64,000 bases of DNA, taken from assembly GCA_020635915.1 (NCBI GenBank), contig JACJYU010000002.1, positions 372,001-436,000 on the forward strand, given 5' to 3'. This DNA is from Flammeovirgaceae bacterium (GTDB lineage Bacteria; Bacteroidota; Bacteroidia; Cytophagales; Cyclobacteriaceae). Made by a program: the position numbers and the translations under genes. The notes beneath the pieces were generated by a model. That model was not told the origin of the DNA. It made no database searches and was given only the letters and a program-made list of their open reading frames with translations. Shown one piece after another: positions 25,202 to 34,489 of this stretch. The stretch's first letter is position 1. Each line of letters starts with the position of its first letter.

Positions 25202-28059
25202 CCTTTGTAGGTTTTGTTTTTTTGTGATGGGTCCACCACATCAAACACCACATTGGCCGAGTAAAAATAAACTCCTCCCGGCACATCGGCACCGGAGTTG
25301 TCCTTTCCATCCCAGTTGATATAGATGGTCCGCTCCCCACCTGATGTATAGGTATAAAGCTCTTTTCCCCACCGGTCAAATACGGTAAAATCCACTTTCT
25401 CAACAAAGCGTGCGCACTTGTTCCTTATGTCCACAATGTCCCGCTTTTCACCACAGGGGTCCAGGGAGTTTTCGTCCAAGACCACCTCGCCAAATGCCTT
25501 GAAACTGGCGTTGTAGCAATCGCCATTGGGCGAAAAAACATTGGGAAGTTCATAGTAAGGGCAATTGTCAAAGCAAAACCCCTCGCTCAGTTCGCTTTCA
25601 TTGCCCGACCGGTCCACCGCGGAAACCTTGTAGCACCTGGCAAAAGAAGGAAGGTTGGAGTCCACAAAAAACGTGTCTTTCACATTGGTCACATAGGGTT
25701 CAAAGGGATCGCCCACCCGGTTGGCAATATAAATGTTGTAACTGCGGATATCGGCACGGCAAACGGGGTCTTCGGGCCTTCGCCATTGCAAGGTGTTGGA
25801 AAAAGTTTTGGGGTCACAGGAGCTGGTGGCCAAAAACTCATCGCAATTTCTCGCGATTATCTCCAGTTGGGGGGCACAAGGGGGTTCATTGTCATTGGGC
25901 TGCGCGCAAACGATCTGTGAATAGTTCAAAAGGGGTTCATCAATCTGCGGGTTGCCGTAGCCCCCACGGGTAAGCACACGGTAGCAATAGGTTTGGGTAT
26001 TGTCCAGCGGCACCCCGTTGAACTGCCCTGCATCCACATAACTAAACTGCTTTTCGTTTACGTTAACACTATCAATCAATACCAACTGGGCCTCTGTGGC
26101 GTCCAGGGGGCCCCTGTAAATTAGGTGCATGGGATAATCTTGTGTTTGAATGCTCCACGGCACATCGGCAGCCCATGCCAAAGAGATTTGCTCAAATTCG
26201 GAACCTGCCTCAAGCCGCACGGACGAGGCCGTGGCCGAGGTGTCCACACGGGTATTGTTGGCATCAAAAGCTATGATGCGATAGTTGTACACCGTTTCTT
26301 CGGTGTTCAATTGGGTGTCAGTAAAAGTGGAATCGCTTACACGGCCTGGATGGGGCTTCAATATTTGCAAAGCACTGGAGAAGCCTTCCGCCCTCAGCAC
26401 CTCGTAGGTATAAGGAGGTGGGAACTGCACCTTGTCCACATCAAAAGGGGAACGCCATTTCACGGTAATTTCGCCCTCCGTAGTAGAAGTTTTGTCTACT
26501 GTGACGTTGGTAATGACCGGTGCATCTGCCAAAATCGGTGGGATGCATATCTCATCGGACACATAACTTTCCCCTCCCCCGGGAAAGGGAAACGTGGCCA
26601 CCAGGCGGTAGCAATAGGCCGCCCCGGGCGCCAGTCCCTTGCCACCGTTGGTGTCGCGGTAAGTGGACTCTGAGGCCGCCACCTCCGCGATTTTCGTATA
26701 GCCGAGAAAATCGGGCATTCCCGTCACGCACTCCGGGGGCGTAAAGGCAAACTGGTCCACCCTTCTCCAGATTTGGACCGTTTCGGCATTGGGGCAGGCG
26801 TACGGGGCCCAGGTGAGGTCTGTCGCCCGGTTGCCCAGGTCCACCTGGGCATCCACCCAGGTGGGGGCAGGCGCCACCACGGTGATGTTCCAGGCCTGAA
26901 AGGAGGCCAGGCTGGGGGTGTTTTTGTCGGAAATTTTAAACACTACCTGGTAGGGCTGTTCTTTAATATGCCCGCATTGGGTTTGCCAATTGAAGGTAAG
27001 CTTTGCCTGGCCCGGGCCGGCAGTGGATTGAAAGGAGGGTGGGTTGGGCGTATAGGTGGCGGGGGAAGGCGAGAGGCCAAACAATTCGGAATAGGCTTCG
27101 ATCTTCACACTGTCAAGGTCCGGGTCGAAGCCGAGGATATCTTCATTGATCAACGTTCCGGCCTCCACGCATATATCCGCAGGCACCTGCAATTCTGGGC
27201 GCTGGTTGTTGCAGTCCTCCACTATTATTTGCATGTCGCGGGTCACATAGCCCAGCAGTATCCACGCCCCCTTTATCTTTCTCCATTCTTTAATGAGGAA
27301 AGCGATATTGTACTCCCCGGGGCTGCCCGGTGCGTCCCATATAATGGTCCCGGTTTGGCTATCGATGGAAAAGGTGGGCGGTCCCGTCTGGTCTTCATTG
27401 GCCGTGCCGTAGTTGATCCCGGTGAGGCTGTAAAATTCCTGGGCATTGGGGTCGCGGTACCCGTTCACAAATTGTCCTTTTTCTTTTTTGGGGATGGCAA
27501 ATTCAAAGGAAACGCTGTCCCCATCAGGATCGTAGGCACCGGGGTTGTGGAACCAGGCCGCACCGGTGCAGGCTTTGTCTATCGGGGGCACCAGCAAAAG
27601 TGGGGAGTTGCTGCATCCCAGGAATGGGTCAATGTTGATTTCCGTTTCCAGGTAAAACCTTGTCTCCACGGAGTTGACCATATTTAAAATACCGGCATTG
27701 CGGTTGGGCTCCAGGTAACTGATCACATATTTGCCTGGCCCCGCAAAAGTATGGTTGATGGGGAACGTCACGATAGCGATCTCAGGCCCAAGGTCTGGGC
27801 GCTGCGTATTTTCCACAATGGGCGTGACGAAAGGTTCGCTGCCATCGCCAAAATCCAGCAGGCCTTCCCCAAATTTTATGTCCGAACCCGTATTGGTGTA
27901 CACGGTGATCGTGATCCTGAAGGTGAGGCCTGTGCAACTCAGCCGCTGCACGGTGATTTCGCCCGCACGCAGGTGGGTTGCCTTTGCCATTGCAGGCAAA
28001 AGCAGCATGCCGATCGCGAAAAAGAAAATACAAAGGATTTTTTTGCTCGTTGCGCTCAT
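25180..28059 (-). CDS. Large secreted protein with gliding-motility/T9SS type B C-terminal domain
   Basis: The protein has 959 residues with a signal peptide (ILCIFFFAIGMLLLPAMAKA). The mature start THLRAGEITVQRL and the PKD/Ig-like and fibronectin-like beta domains with repeated Ser/Thr-rich strands follow. The last about 110 residues are the CHU-type C-terminal domain (LPNVFSPNGDCYNASF, FDRWGKELYTYTSGG, WDGKDNSGADVPGGVYFY). That domain directs export by the type IX secretion system and surface attachment in gliding Bacteroidota. It is a likely surface adhesin or cell-surface protein. It overlaps the DCC gene downstream by 22 nt. Confidence 0.93.
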   Translation of the reverse strand: MSATSKKILCIFFFAIGMLLLPAMAKATHLRAGEITVQRLSCTGLTFRITITVYTNTGSDIKFGEGLLDFGDGSEPFVTPIVENTQRPDLGPEIAIVTFPINHTFAGPGKYVISYLEPNRNAGILNMVNSVETRFYLETEINIDPFLGCSNSPLLLVPPIDKACTGAAWFHNPGAYDPDGDSVSFEFAIPKKEKGQFVNGYRDPNAQEFYSLTGINYGTANEDQTGPPTFSIDSQTGTIIWDAPGSPGEYNIAFLIKEWRKIKGAWILLGYVTRDMQIIVEDCNNQRPELQVPADICVEAGTLINEDILGFDPDLDSVKIEAYSELFGLSPSPATYTPNPPSFQSTAGPGQAKLTFNWQTQCGHIKEQPYQVVFKISDKNTPSLASFQAWNITVVAPAPTWVDAQVDLGNRATDLTWAPYACPNAETVQIWRRVDQFAFTPPECVTGMPDFLGYTKIAEVAASESTYRDTNGGKGLAPGAAYCYRLVATFPFPGGGESYVSDEICIPPILADAPVITNVTVDKTSTTEGEITVKWRSPFDVDKVQFPPPYTYEVLRAEGFSSALQILKPHPGRVSDSTFTDTQLNTEETVYNYRIIAFDANNTRVDTSATASSVRLEAGSEFEQISLAWAADVPWSIQTQDYPMHLIYRGPLDATEAQLVLIDSVNVNEKQFSYVDAGQFNGVPLDNTQTYCYRVLTRGGYGNPQIDEPLLNYSQIVCAQPNDNEPPCAPQLEIIARNCDEFLATSSCDPKTFSNTLQWRRPEDPVCRADIRSYNIYIANRVGDPFEPYVTNVKDTFFVDSNLPSFARCYKVSAVDRSGNESELSEGFCFDNCPYYELPNVFSPNGDCYNASFKAFGEVVLDENSLDPCGEKRDIVDIRNKCARFVEKVDFTVFDRWGKELYTYTSGGERTIYINWDGKDNSGADVPGGVYFYSANVVFDVVDPSQKNKTYKGWVHLVR

Positions 28060-28290
28060 CCGGTCAAAATCGCATTAAATTTACAACAATAATGCGGGAG
28101 AATTGGTTATACCAATCGCAAAATACCGCAACTTGCCCCTATAGAACGCACATTGGTGGTGCTTTTTTATATCCTGGCAAGCATTTATTTGATGCCACTT
28201 TTGGGGGCCTTTTGCCAACCATTTTTGGGTGGCTGCCTCTGGTGGCAAGGCCATATTGGCCATTGGACAACCCAACAAAATTTTTGCCTT

Positions 28291-28530
28291 ATGAGAATGA
28301 TAGGGAATATGGTACATGAAAAATGCAACATCACTTTTTTTCATTGGAACAACCGTTATATCATCAAACTGGAAGCGGGGCCGTTTGAGCAAACTTTCAA
28401 AGTCCAGGAATTTGACCTGGCCGGTGAAGAGGAGTTAAAAAAAATAGTGAACGAAGAATTTATTGCCCAAAGCATTGCCCGGTTTGAGGGCATGTCGCGC
28501 TCCCTGGGCGAGGCCATGGAGGGCCTTTAA
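28291..28530 (+). CDS. Small conserved-looking protein, unknown
   Basis: From the ATG at 28291 it has 79 residues; further in-frame Met codons at 28297 and 28309 are alternatives, and a longer frame from 28153 adds a doubtful hydrophobic segment. The core CNITFFHWNNRYIIKLEAG followed by FEQTFKVQEFDLAGEEELKKIV has alternating strand and helix character and looks like real protein. It is divergent from the large secreted protein and upstream of the acyltransferase gene. I do not recognise the family. Confidence 0.65.
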   Translation: MRMIGNMVHEKCNITFFHWNNRYIIKLEAGPFEQTFKVQEFDLAGEEELKKIVNEEFIAQSIARFEGMSRSLGEAMEGL

Positions 28531-28649
28531 AATGCCGGCTTATTAACACAAAGCTTGTATTTGGGGCCTTGGCCGCGTTTTAATTTCATGCCATTTTAGT
28601 CTAATCGCTAATCTGGTTTATCTTTGGGGCTTACCTGTCCTGTTAGTTG

Positions 28650-30347
28650 ATGGAGATTGTTGAAAAGAAGAACAAAAATATAGGATATAAGCCTATCCTT
28701 GATGGCATACCCAATTGGCCTGTTTACCAACTAAGCAAAAACAGGAAGGAATTTTTGCATGAAGTAACCGAGAAGTCCATCATTCGGATAAAAGAGTTGC
28801 GCCCCACCCGCAAGCAGCTCATCGATGAACTTGAGGCCACTGTTTACCGAGAGCAAAACCGCATGAAGCGCAACCGGTGGCGGGTGGACCCACCTGATGA
28901 AAATGCCTTTTGGGCAGGCATAAAAAACGACCTGGTGGAACTCAGCAGCAATGGTGAAGACGGGGCGCTGCAAAAAGAGGATGACATCCTAAGGAAAATC
29001 ACCAAACGGTATGCCAATGAAATTGCCGGCAACTTCAAGCCCAGCTCCTACAAATTTGCAAGGGCGGTAATCCAATTTGGCTTCAGGCGGCTATTGAATG
29101 GGGCGCGCGTAAAAAAATTCGGGGCTATTTTCAGGAGCAAATACACCCTGCGCGACAAGATCCACATCGTAGGCAAGGCGAAAATGCTCCGTAAGCTGGC
29201 CAGGCGCGGCACCGTGGTAATGGTGCCCACGCACTTCAGCAACCTCGACTCCGTGCTCATCGGGTGGGTCATCCATTCTTTGGGGCTGCCTGCTTTTCTT
29301 TACGGGGCCGGGCTCAACCTTTTTAACATCAAGATCATTGCCTACTTTATGAACAGCCTGGGGGCATATAAAGTAGACCGGAGGAAAAAGAACCTGCCCT
29401 ACCTGGAAACGCTCAAGATGTACTCCAACCTCGCCTTGCAAAAAGGTGCCCACAGCCTGTTTTTCCCGGGGGGCACCCGGTCACGGTCCGGGGCAATTGA
29501 AACACGGCTGCGGTTTGGGCTGCTGGGCACGGCAGTGGAAGCACAGCGAAACCTTTACCTGGAAAAGCCAAACCAGGGGGAAGAGGTGCGCAAAATTTTT
29601 GTGGTGCCGGTGGCCCTCAATTACCATTTTGTATTGGAGGCCCCTGACCTGATAGAGGATTACCTCCATGTAAAGGGGCAAGACCGCTACTTTCCGGAGC
29701 AGGACAACTACGGCAGCCTGCAACTGCTGAAGTTTATGTTCAAATTTTTCACCAAGGGCTCCAATATTTCCGTCTCCATTGGCCCTGCCCTGGACGTGTT
29801 GGGCAATTATGTGGACAATGAGGGCAACAGCCTGGATGCGCAAGGCCGAGTGATCGACACGCGGGACTATTTCATCTCAAACGACAAGGTGGGCGTGGAC
29901 CTGCAGCGGGAGGATGAGTACACCCGCATGTTGGGCAACAAAATAGTGAAGGAATACCACCGTATCAACCGGGCCTTTGCCAGCCACCTGGTGGCCTTCG
30001 TGGCTTTTGAAATGTGGATGAAGAAATTCCCTAACCTGGACCTGTTCAGTGTGCTCCGGTTGCCTGAAGAAGACTTGGAAATTGAATATGTCGAGTTTAA
30101 AAAAACCTTTAAGCGCGTGCGCAAAGAGATTTACAAACTAAAAGACGAAAACAAAATCAACTACGCCACCCACTTCAAGGGGAAAGCAGACCAGGTCATC
30201 AAGCACGGCCTTGACAATGTGGGCATCTTCCACCTGAGGCGCCCCTTGTTGATGAACAAAAAAGGAAACATCATTACCCACGACCTTACTGTACTCTATT
30301 ATTACCACAATCGACTGACGGGCTATGACCTTGAGAAATTTATCTGA
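28650..30347 (+). CDS. Glycerol-3-phosphate/1-acyl-sn-glycerol-3-phosphate acyltransferase, PlsB-like
   Basis: The ATG at 28650 gives 565 residues. The acyltransferase core lies around residues 190-300: the HX4D motif in PTHFSNLDSVLIGW, then GAGLNLFNIKIIAYFMNSLGAYKVDRR, and FFPGGTRSRSG. Long N- and C-terminal helical regions outside the core are as in PlsB or animal GPATs, not the short PlsC. It probably acylates glycerol 3-phosphate to start phospholipid synthesis. Its 3' end overlaps gpsA, which makes that substrate, by 23 nt. The exact acyl donor and position are inferred. Confidence 0.85.
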   Translation: MEIVEKKNKNIGYKPILDGIPNWPVYQLSKNRKEFLHEVTEKSIIRIKELRPTRKQLIDELEATVYREQNRMKRNRWRVDPPDENAFWAGIKNDLVELSSNGEDGALQKEDDILRKITKRYANEIAGNFKPSSYKFARAVIQFGFRRLLNGARVKKFGAIFRSKYTLRDKIHIVGKAKMLRKLARRGTVVMVPTHFSNLDSVLIGWVIHSLGLPAFLYGAGLNLFNIKIIAYFMNSLGAYKVDRRKKNLPYLETLKMYSNLALQKGAHSLFFPGGTRSRSGAIETRLRFGLLGTAVEAQRNLYLEKPNQGEEVRKIFVVPVALNYHFVLEAPDLIEDYLHVKGQDRYFPEQDNYGSLQLLKFMFKFFTKGSNISVSIGPALDVLGNYVDNEGNSLDAQGRVIDTRDYFISNDKVGVDLQREDEYTRMLGNKIVKEYHRINRAFASHLVAFVAFEMWMKKFPNLDLFSVLRLPEEDLEIEYVEFKKTFKRVRKEIYKLKDENKINYATHFKGKADQVIKHGLDNVGIFHLRRPLLMNKKGNIITHDLTVLYYYHNRLTGYDLEKFI

Positions 30348-31425
30348 AAAGCCTGTTGGGGTAATAGGTGCAGGAAATTTCGGTTCGGCCATTGCCAATA
30401 TCCTTTCCTTTCAAACCAAGGTCCTGCTCTACGCCCGCGACCCAAAGGTGGTGGCGCACATTAATGAACACAGGGAAAACCGAGGGCACACCTTCAACGA
30501 GCAGGTAACCGCCACCCATGACATGGCGCATTTGGCACAGGCATGCGATGTGCTTTTCCCTATCGTGCCGGCAGCCCATTTTCGCACGATGATGAAGAAG
30601 CTCTCGCCTTACCTTCACCCCTACCACATCATGATACACGGCACGAAGGGCTTTGACATCAAATTGCCTGAAGGGCAAACCCTGGAGACCATGAAGGAAC
30701 TCAGCCGGGAGCAGGTAAAGACCATGAGCGAGGTGATCAAGGAAGAAAGCGTGGTGGTGCGCGTAGGGTGCCTGGCAGGGCCCAACCTGTCCAAAGAATT
30801 GGCACAACGCCAGCCGAGCGCCACGGTGATTGCCAGCCCCTTCCAGGAGGTGGTGCAAATAGGGAAAAAACTACTCCGCAACGACAGGTTTCAGGTTTAT
30901 GGCAACAATGACCTTACCGGGGTGGAAATGGCAGGCGTGCTTAAAAACATTATAGCCATCGCCTCCGGGGCCCTCAGCGGCCTGGGGTACGGGGAAAATG
31001 CCAAGGGCTTGCTTATCAGCCGCGGGGCGGTGGAAATGATTTATTTGGGCAGGGCCTTGGGCGGCAACACCAAAGCCTTCCTGGGCCTGGCGGGCATTGG
31101 CGACCTCGTCACCACCTGCAACAGCCCCATGAGCCGGAACTTCACCGTAGGCTACCGGCTGGCAAAAGGGGAAACCCTCGCCCAAATATTGGGCGGCTTG
31201 CATGAAGTGGCCGAGGGTGTGAACACCATACGCATTGTAAAAAAATGTGCCGATTACTACGATGTGCGTGCCCCCATTACCGACCGGCTGTACAAGGTGC
31301 TTTTCAAAGGGATGACGGTGCAGGAGGCGCTGGGGCACTTAATGCGCTACCCCCTTGACGTGGACATTGATTTTATTCAGGACGAGGCCAACCTGGATAT
31401 CCGCTCCCCTTCCAACGTTACATAG
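30325..31425 (+). CDS. gpsA: Glycerol-3-phosphate dehydrogenase [NAD(P)+]
   Basis: The protein has 366 residues. The Rossmann start is VGVIGAGNFGSAIANIL, and the conserved substrate segments LAGPNLSKELAQRQPSATVI, GVEMAGVLKNIIAIASGAL and AGIGDLVTTCNSPMSRNFTVG are all present. It reduces dihydroxyacetone phosphate to sn-glycerol 3-phosphate. It overlaps the upstream acyltransferase by 23 nt and is probably coupled to it. About 30 residues longer than the E. coli enzyme, mostly at the C-terminus. Its 3' end overlaps the opposite-strand gene at 31377. Confidence 0.97.
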   Translation: MTLRNLSEKPVGVIGAGNFGSAIANILSFQTKVLLYARDPKVVAHINEHRENRGHTFNEQVTATHDMAHLAQACDVLFPIVPAAHFRTMMKKLSPYLHPYHIMIHGTKGFDIKLPEGQTLETMKELSREQVKTMSEVIKEESVVVRVGCLAGPNLSKELAQRQPSATVIASPFQEVVQIGKKLLRNDRFQVYGNNDLTGVEMAGVLKNIIAIASGALSGLGYGENAKGLLISRGAVEMIYLGRALGGNTKAFLGLAGIGDLVTTCNSPMSRNFTVGYRLAKGETLAQILGGLHEVAEGVNTIRIVKKCADYYDVRAPITDRLYKVLFKGMTVQEALGHLMRYPLDVDIDFIQDEANLDIRSPSNVT

Positions 31426-32495
31426 CCCCCCATGGCATCGGCCGTCAGGCAGGAATGCACGGGGAGTATGCCCAGCAAGTCACCGGGTTTTATCCTTTGG
31501 ATGTCCGCCCCGCTGGCATGGACAATGCCGTGCTCTTGGGAGAGTGCTTTTACATACATGCCTGTAGGGGGCATTTCCCATCCTGTGCGGGCCAATGGAA
31601 CCACTGCCCCATAGCTGGCAAGGCCGTTTTCATCCATTATAAAATCCTTGGAAAAATGCACCGCGCCACCATAAACCACCACCTCGTTACGGGCGGGATA
31701 GGTGGCCACCACCGGGCAGGCCAGGGCCAAGGCTATTTGGCTTGGGCCACAGGACCCAATCCTGGATTGCACAAGGTCGTAAAAAACCAAGTTGCCAGCA
31801 CGCACTTCGTCCACCCCGGTAAAAACATCCATCACACTTGCAGAAGGGGTGTCCCCCACGGAAAGCTTCAAGCCCGGGTGTTGCGGGCCGTACTTGCTTT
31901 TTAATTCGTTGAGCAACCGGACCTCCTCCAAATGTATTGTTGAAATTTCCGGTTTTGAACGGCACGAATAGGTATGGCCTGCATGGCTAAGGAACCCTTC
32001 CATTTTGAGGTAGGGCGATGCCCCGATTTCAGCCAGGACGCGTTCAAGTCCTGCATGGTCCTGGGGCGCAAAGCCGGTGCGGTGGTAGCCGGTATCTATG
32101 TCGATAAATATCCCAACCTCCCTTTCTAACTTTTGCAAGAGCAAGGGCAACACCCCGGGAACCGAAACCAGCAGGTTAAGCTTTGTTTTTGAGGCCAGCG
32201 CATTGATCCGGTCTACTTCCAGGTAATTTAGGGGGAAGGCCACCGTAATATCGTCCCAGCCATCGTCAGAAAAATACCCCGCCATTTCCAACGAGGATAC
32301 CGTACAGGCGGAAACCCCGTACGCCCTCATCCACCTCCCCACTTCATGCGATTGGTGCGTTTTGAAATGGGGCCGAAGTTTTACGTTGCTTTTCCTTGCC
32401 TTGTCGGCAAGCCGCCCGATGTTTTGAACACACTTTTCCTTGTCCAGCAAAAGCGTGGGGCGGTTTATTTCAAACGGGAGCGGGCTAGCCGGCAA
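31377..32495 (-). CDS. DSD1/D-threonine aldolase-like PLP enzyme (alanine racemase N-domain fold)
   Basis: The protein has 372 residues. The PLP-lysine segment is LRPHFKTHQSHEVGRWM. The TIM-barrel shows in ITVAFPLNYLE, FIDIDTGYHRTG and KLSVGDTPSASV, and a C-terminal beta domain has the metal-binding pattern LPVHSCLTADAM typical of D-serine dehydratase/D-threonine aldolase relatives. Reaction on a D-amino acid is likely; which one is open. It overlaps the HIT gene by 11 nt and the gpsA 3' end by 49 nt tail to tail. Confidence 0.86.
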   Translation of the reverse strand: MPASPLPFEINRPTLLLDKEKCVQNIGRLADKARKSNVKLRPHFKTHQSHEVGRWMRAYGVSACTVSSLEMAGYFSDDGWDDITVAFPLNYLEVDRINALASKTKLNLLVSVPGVLPLLLQKLEREVGIFIDIDTGYHRTGFAPQDHAGLERVLAEIGASPYLKMEGFLSHAGHTYSCRSKPEISTIHLEEVRLLNELKSKYGPQHPGLKLSVGDTPSASVMDVFTGVDEVRAGNLVFYDLVQSRIGSCGPSQIALALACPVVATYPARNEVVVYGGAVHFSKDFIMDENGLASYGAVVPLARTGWEMPPTGMYVKALSQEHGIVHASGADIQRIKPGDLLGILPVHSCLTADAMGGYVTLEGERISRLASS

Positions 32496-32883
32496 AGCCT
32501 TCCTTTATTTTCTTGGCGGTAGCGGCCAACTCCTCCTGCGTGGGCTTCAGTTTAGGCCGGGTAAAATTGATGTCGTCCATCGTGTTCATGGGCACCAGGT
32601 GCACATGGGTATGGGGCACCTCAAGGCCTATTACCGCCACCCCTACGCGCTTGCAGGGCACCGCTTTTTTCATGGCCACCGCTACTTTCTTTGCAAATAC
32701 GATCAGGGCTTCGAGCGTGGCATTGTCGTGGTCGAAGATATAGTCCAGTTCCTTTTTTGGCACCACCAGGGTATGGCCCATCGTCAATGGCATGATGTCC
32801 AAAAAAGCGATAAACTGGTCGTCCTCCGCCACGACTTGCGCGGGCAGTTCCCGGTTGATGATTTTGGTGAAAAGGCTGGCCAT
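32485..32883 (-). CDS. HIT-family nucleotide hydrolase/transferase
   Basis: The protein has 132 residues. It begins LFTKIINRELPAQVVAEDD and carries the histidine triad as VPHTHVHLVPM. Members hydrolyse nucleoside phosphoramidates or dinucleotides (Hint/HinT group). It is between greA (11 nt upstream) and the DSD1-like gene, all one strand. The specific substrate is not clear. Confidence 0.94.
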   Translation of the reverse strand: MASLFTKIINRELPAQVVAEDDQFIAFLDIMPLTMGHTLVVPKKELDYIFDHDNATLEALIVFAKKVAVAMKKAVPCKRVGVAVIGLEVPHTHVHLVPMNTMDDINFTRPKLKPTQEELAATAKKIKEGFAG

Positions 32884-32894
32884 GGGGGGTTGGG

Positions 32895-33371
32895 TTAAAT
32901 TTCTATTTCAACGATTTCAAATTCAATTTCCCCGGCTGGGGTTTTTATTTTCGCGTTGTCCCCTTTGCCTTTCCCCAGCAGGCCTTGCCCAATAGGCGAC
33001 TTTGTTGAAATTTTGCCTTGTTTCAAATCCGCTTCTTCCTCGGACACGAGGGTGTAGGTAAAGGTGGCCCCGTTCTTTTTGTTTTTTATGGTCACTTTGG
33101 AGAGGATGGACACCACGGAAGTATCAAGCTTGCTTTCATCGATTTCACGGGCATTGCCCAACGTTTCCTCAAGCTTTGCAATCCGTGCTTCCAAATGGCC
33201 CTGGGCATCCTTTGCCGCATCGTATTCCGCATTCTCGCTCAAATCGCCTTTGTCCCGTGCCTCTGCGATCTGCTTGGCAATGTCTGCCCTGCCCTTCGTT
33301 TTCAGGTGGTTCAAATCACTTTTCAGTTTCTCCAACCCTTCTTTCGTGTAATAAGAAATTTTCGCACTCAT
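32895..33371 (-). CDS. greA: Transcription elongation factor GreA
   Basis: From the ATG at 33371 it has 158 residues; a Met two codons upstream (33377) is an alternative. The N-terminal coiled coil (ISYYTKEGLEKLKSDLNHL, AEARDKGDLSENAEYDAAK) carries the acidic tip that stimulates RNA polymerase cleavage of backtracked RNA. The C-terminal domain ends with KSPIGQGLLGKGKGD. It heads a likely greA-HIT-DSD1-like operon. Confidence 0.97.
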   Translation of the reverse strand: MSAKISYYTKEGLEKLKSDLNHLKTKGRADIAKQIAEARDKGDLSENAEYDAAKDAQGHLEARIAKLEETLGNAREIDESKLDTSVVSILSKVTIKNKKNGATFTYTLVSEEEADLKQGKISTKSPIGQGLLGKGKGDNAKIKTPAGEIEFEIVEIEI

Positions 33372-33407
33372 AGCCACGTGTTTACTTATCTGCCTCCCTT
33401 GGTTTGT

Positions 33408-33444
33408 GAAAAAAAAGAAACAACGGCTTGTCCAAAACCGTTGT
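33408..33444 (-). terminator. Intrinsic terminator after the pentapeptide gene
   Basis: On the minus strand ACAACGG and CCGTTGT form a 7-bp stem with an 11-nt loop followed by TTTCTTTTTTTT. It lies 66 nt past the pentapeptide gene stop and 36 nt before greA, separating the two units. Confidence 0.7.
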
Positions 33445-33509
33445 CGTATATCTTGTACACAAAAGTAAGCGATTATTCCGCTAAAATCAAATAGTTAAGG
33501 TTAACCCGA

Positions 33510-34394
33510 TCAGCTTCCCACCAATTCGGGAATATTCATTTTAATTTCATCAAAAAGCGATTCGTCAAACTTGGCCAGGTACAATGTTTTTGCCTTTGCA
33601 AGCTGGTCGATGGTGAGCCCTTTCACCCCCCTGAAATCCGCTTTGTACAAGGTTGCATTTTCAAAATCCGCCCCCATCAGGTAGCTGTTTTGGAGGTTGG
33701 CCTCCATCAAAAAAGCGTTCCTAAAACTGGTTTTGATGAGGAATGCCCCTTCCAATTGTGCTTTAATCAGGAACGCATCGTTAAAATTGGACCCACTGGC
33801 ATATGCCCCTTTCAGGTTTACCTGGTTCAGGTTGGAGTTTTCCATGTTGGTTTGGTTGAGCCGGGTATTCTCCAGGTTGGACTCTATGAGGGAGGAATTG
33901 GAAATATTTGCCGAGTTAAGGTTGGAGCCCTTTAGGTTTACATAGTTGAGGTTCGTGCGGGCCAAATAGCAATTCACCAAATTGATTTCATGGATGCCGT
34001 GACGGTTTAGCCTTTTCAGGTTTCCCACTGTGCGGAAGGCCGCCTCGTCCGACTCCCAAAGGCGAAAGTCGTCAATTTCATCTTTGTAAGTCCTGATGCG
34101 CTGCCGGACCTCCCCTTTTTGGTTTAGCCAGAACAACAACATACCGATAATGGCGATGTCGAAGATCATGCCATGGGCTTCTGCCAAAACCTGTGGCCAG
34201 AACCCTTCGAAGTCGTGCAAATAATATTTCAGGCTGAGCGACAGTACAATGATGGACACCAATATCAACACAATGGACGAAGTGAGCAGGGGCTTTTCAA
34301 CCACATTGTTGTATAGGTCTTGCAACTGCTTTATTAATTTCGGCCTGGGCGACATTCCTTTCATTAGCCCGATTTGGGAAAAACGGTAAGGCAA
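33510..34394 (-). CDS. Pentapeptide-repeat membrane protein
   Basis: The protein has 294 residues. Two membrane segments lie at about 37-58 (LTSSIVLILVSIIVLSLSL) and 73-91. A linker follows, then about 20 pentapeptide units of the A(D/N)LXX type from about residue 140 (LNYVNLKGSNLNSANISNSS, LENTRLNQTNMENSNLNQVN). These fold into a right-handed quadrilateral beta-helix, probably on the cytoplasmic side. In-frame Met codons at residues 11 and 14 are alternative starts. Function unknown; not DNA-gyrase-protecting by any evidence here. Confidence 0.9.
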   Translation of the reverse strand: MPYRFSQIGLMKGMSPRPKLIKQLQDLYNNVVEKPLLTSSIVLILVSIIVLSLSLKYYLHDFEGFWPQVLAEAHGMIFDIAIIGMLLFWLNQKGEVRQRIRTYKDEIDDFRLWESDEAAFRTVGNLKRLNRHGIHEINLVNCYLARTNLNYVNLKGSNLNSANISNSSLIESNLENTRLNQTNMENSNLNQVNLKGAYASGSNFNDAFLIKAQLEGAFLIKTSFRNAFLMEANLQNSYLMGADFENATLYKADFRGVKGLTIDQLAKAKTLYLAKFDESLFDEIKMNIPELVGS

Positions 34395-34489
34395 AAATAA
34401 ACCAATTCAATATTCCCCAACGTGCAATTTTGCCCACAATATTACATGGTAACCAGGAAAATCGGGGGTAATTTTTCTCAACAACGGGC

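Noticed and set aside
26773..27687. 304-codon plus-strand frame
   Set aside because: Antisense to the large T9SS-type protein gene and composed of Gly/Arg/Val-rich random-like sequence.
28102..28116. Palindrome ATTGGTTATACCAAT
   Set aside because: Only 6-bp arms with no flanking repeat, transposase or nearby gene start that would give it meaning.
28153..28290. Longer N-terminus for the small protein at 28291
   Set aside because: The added 46 residues are Trp/Cys-rich and hydrophobic without a proper signal, and the conserved-looking core begins later.
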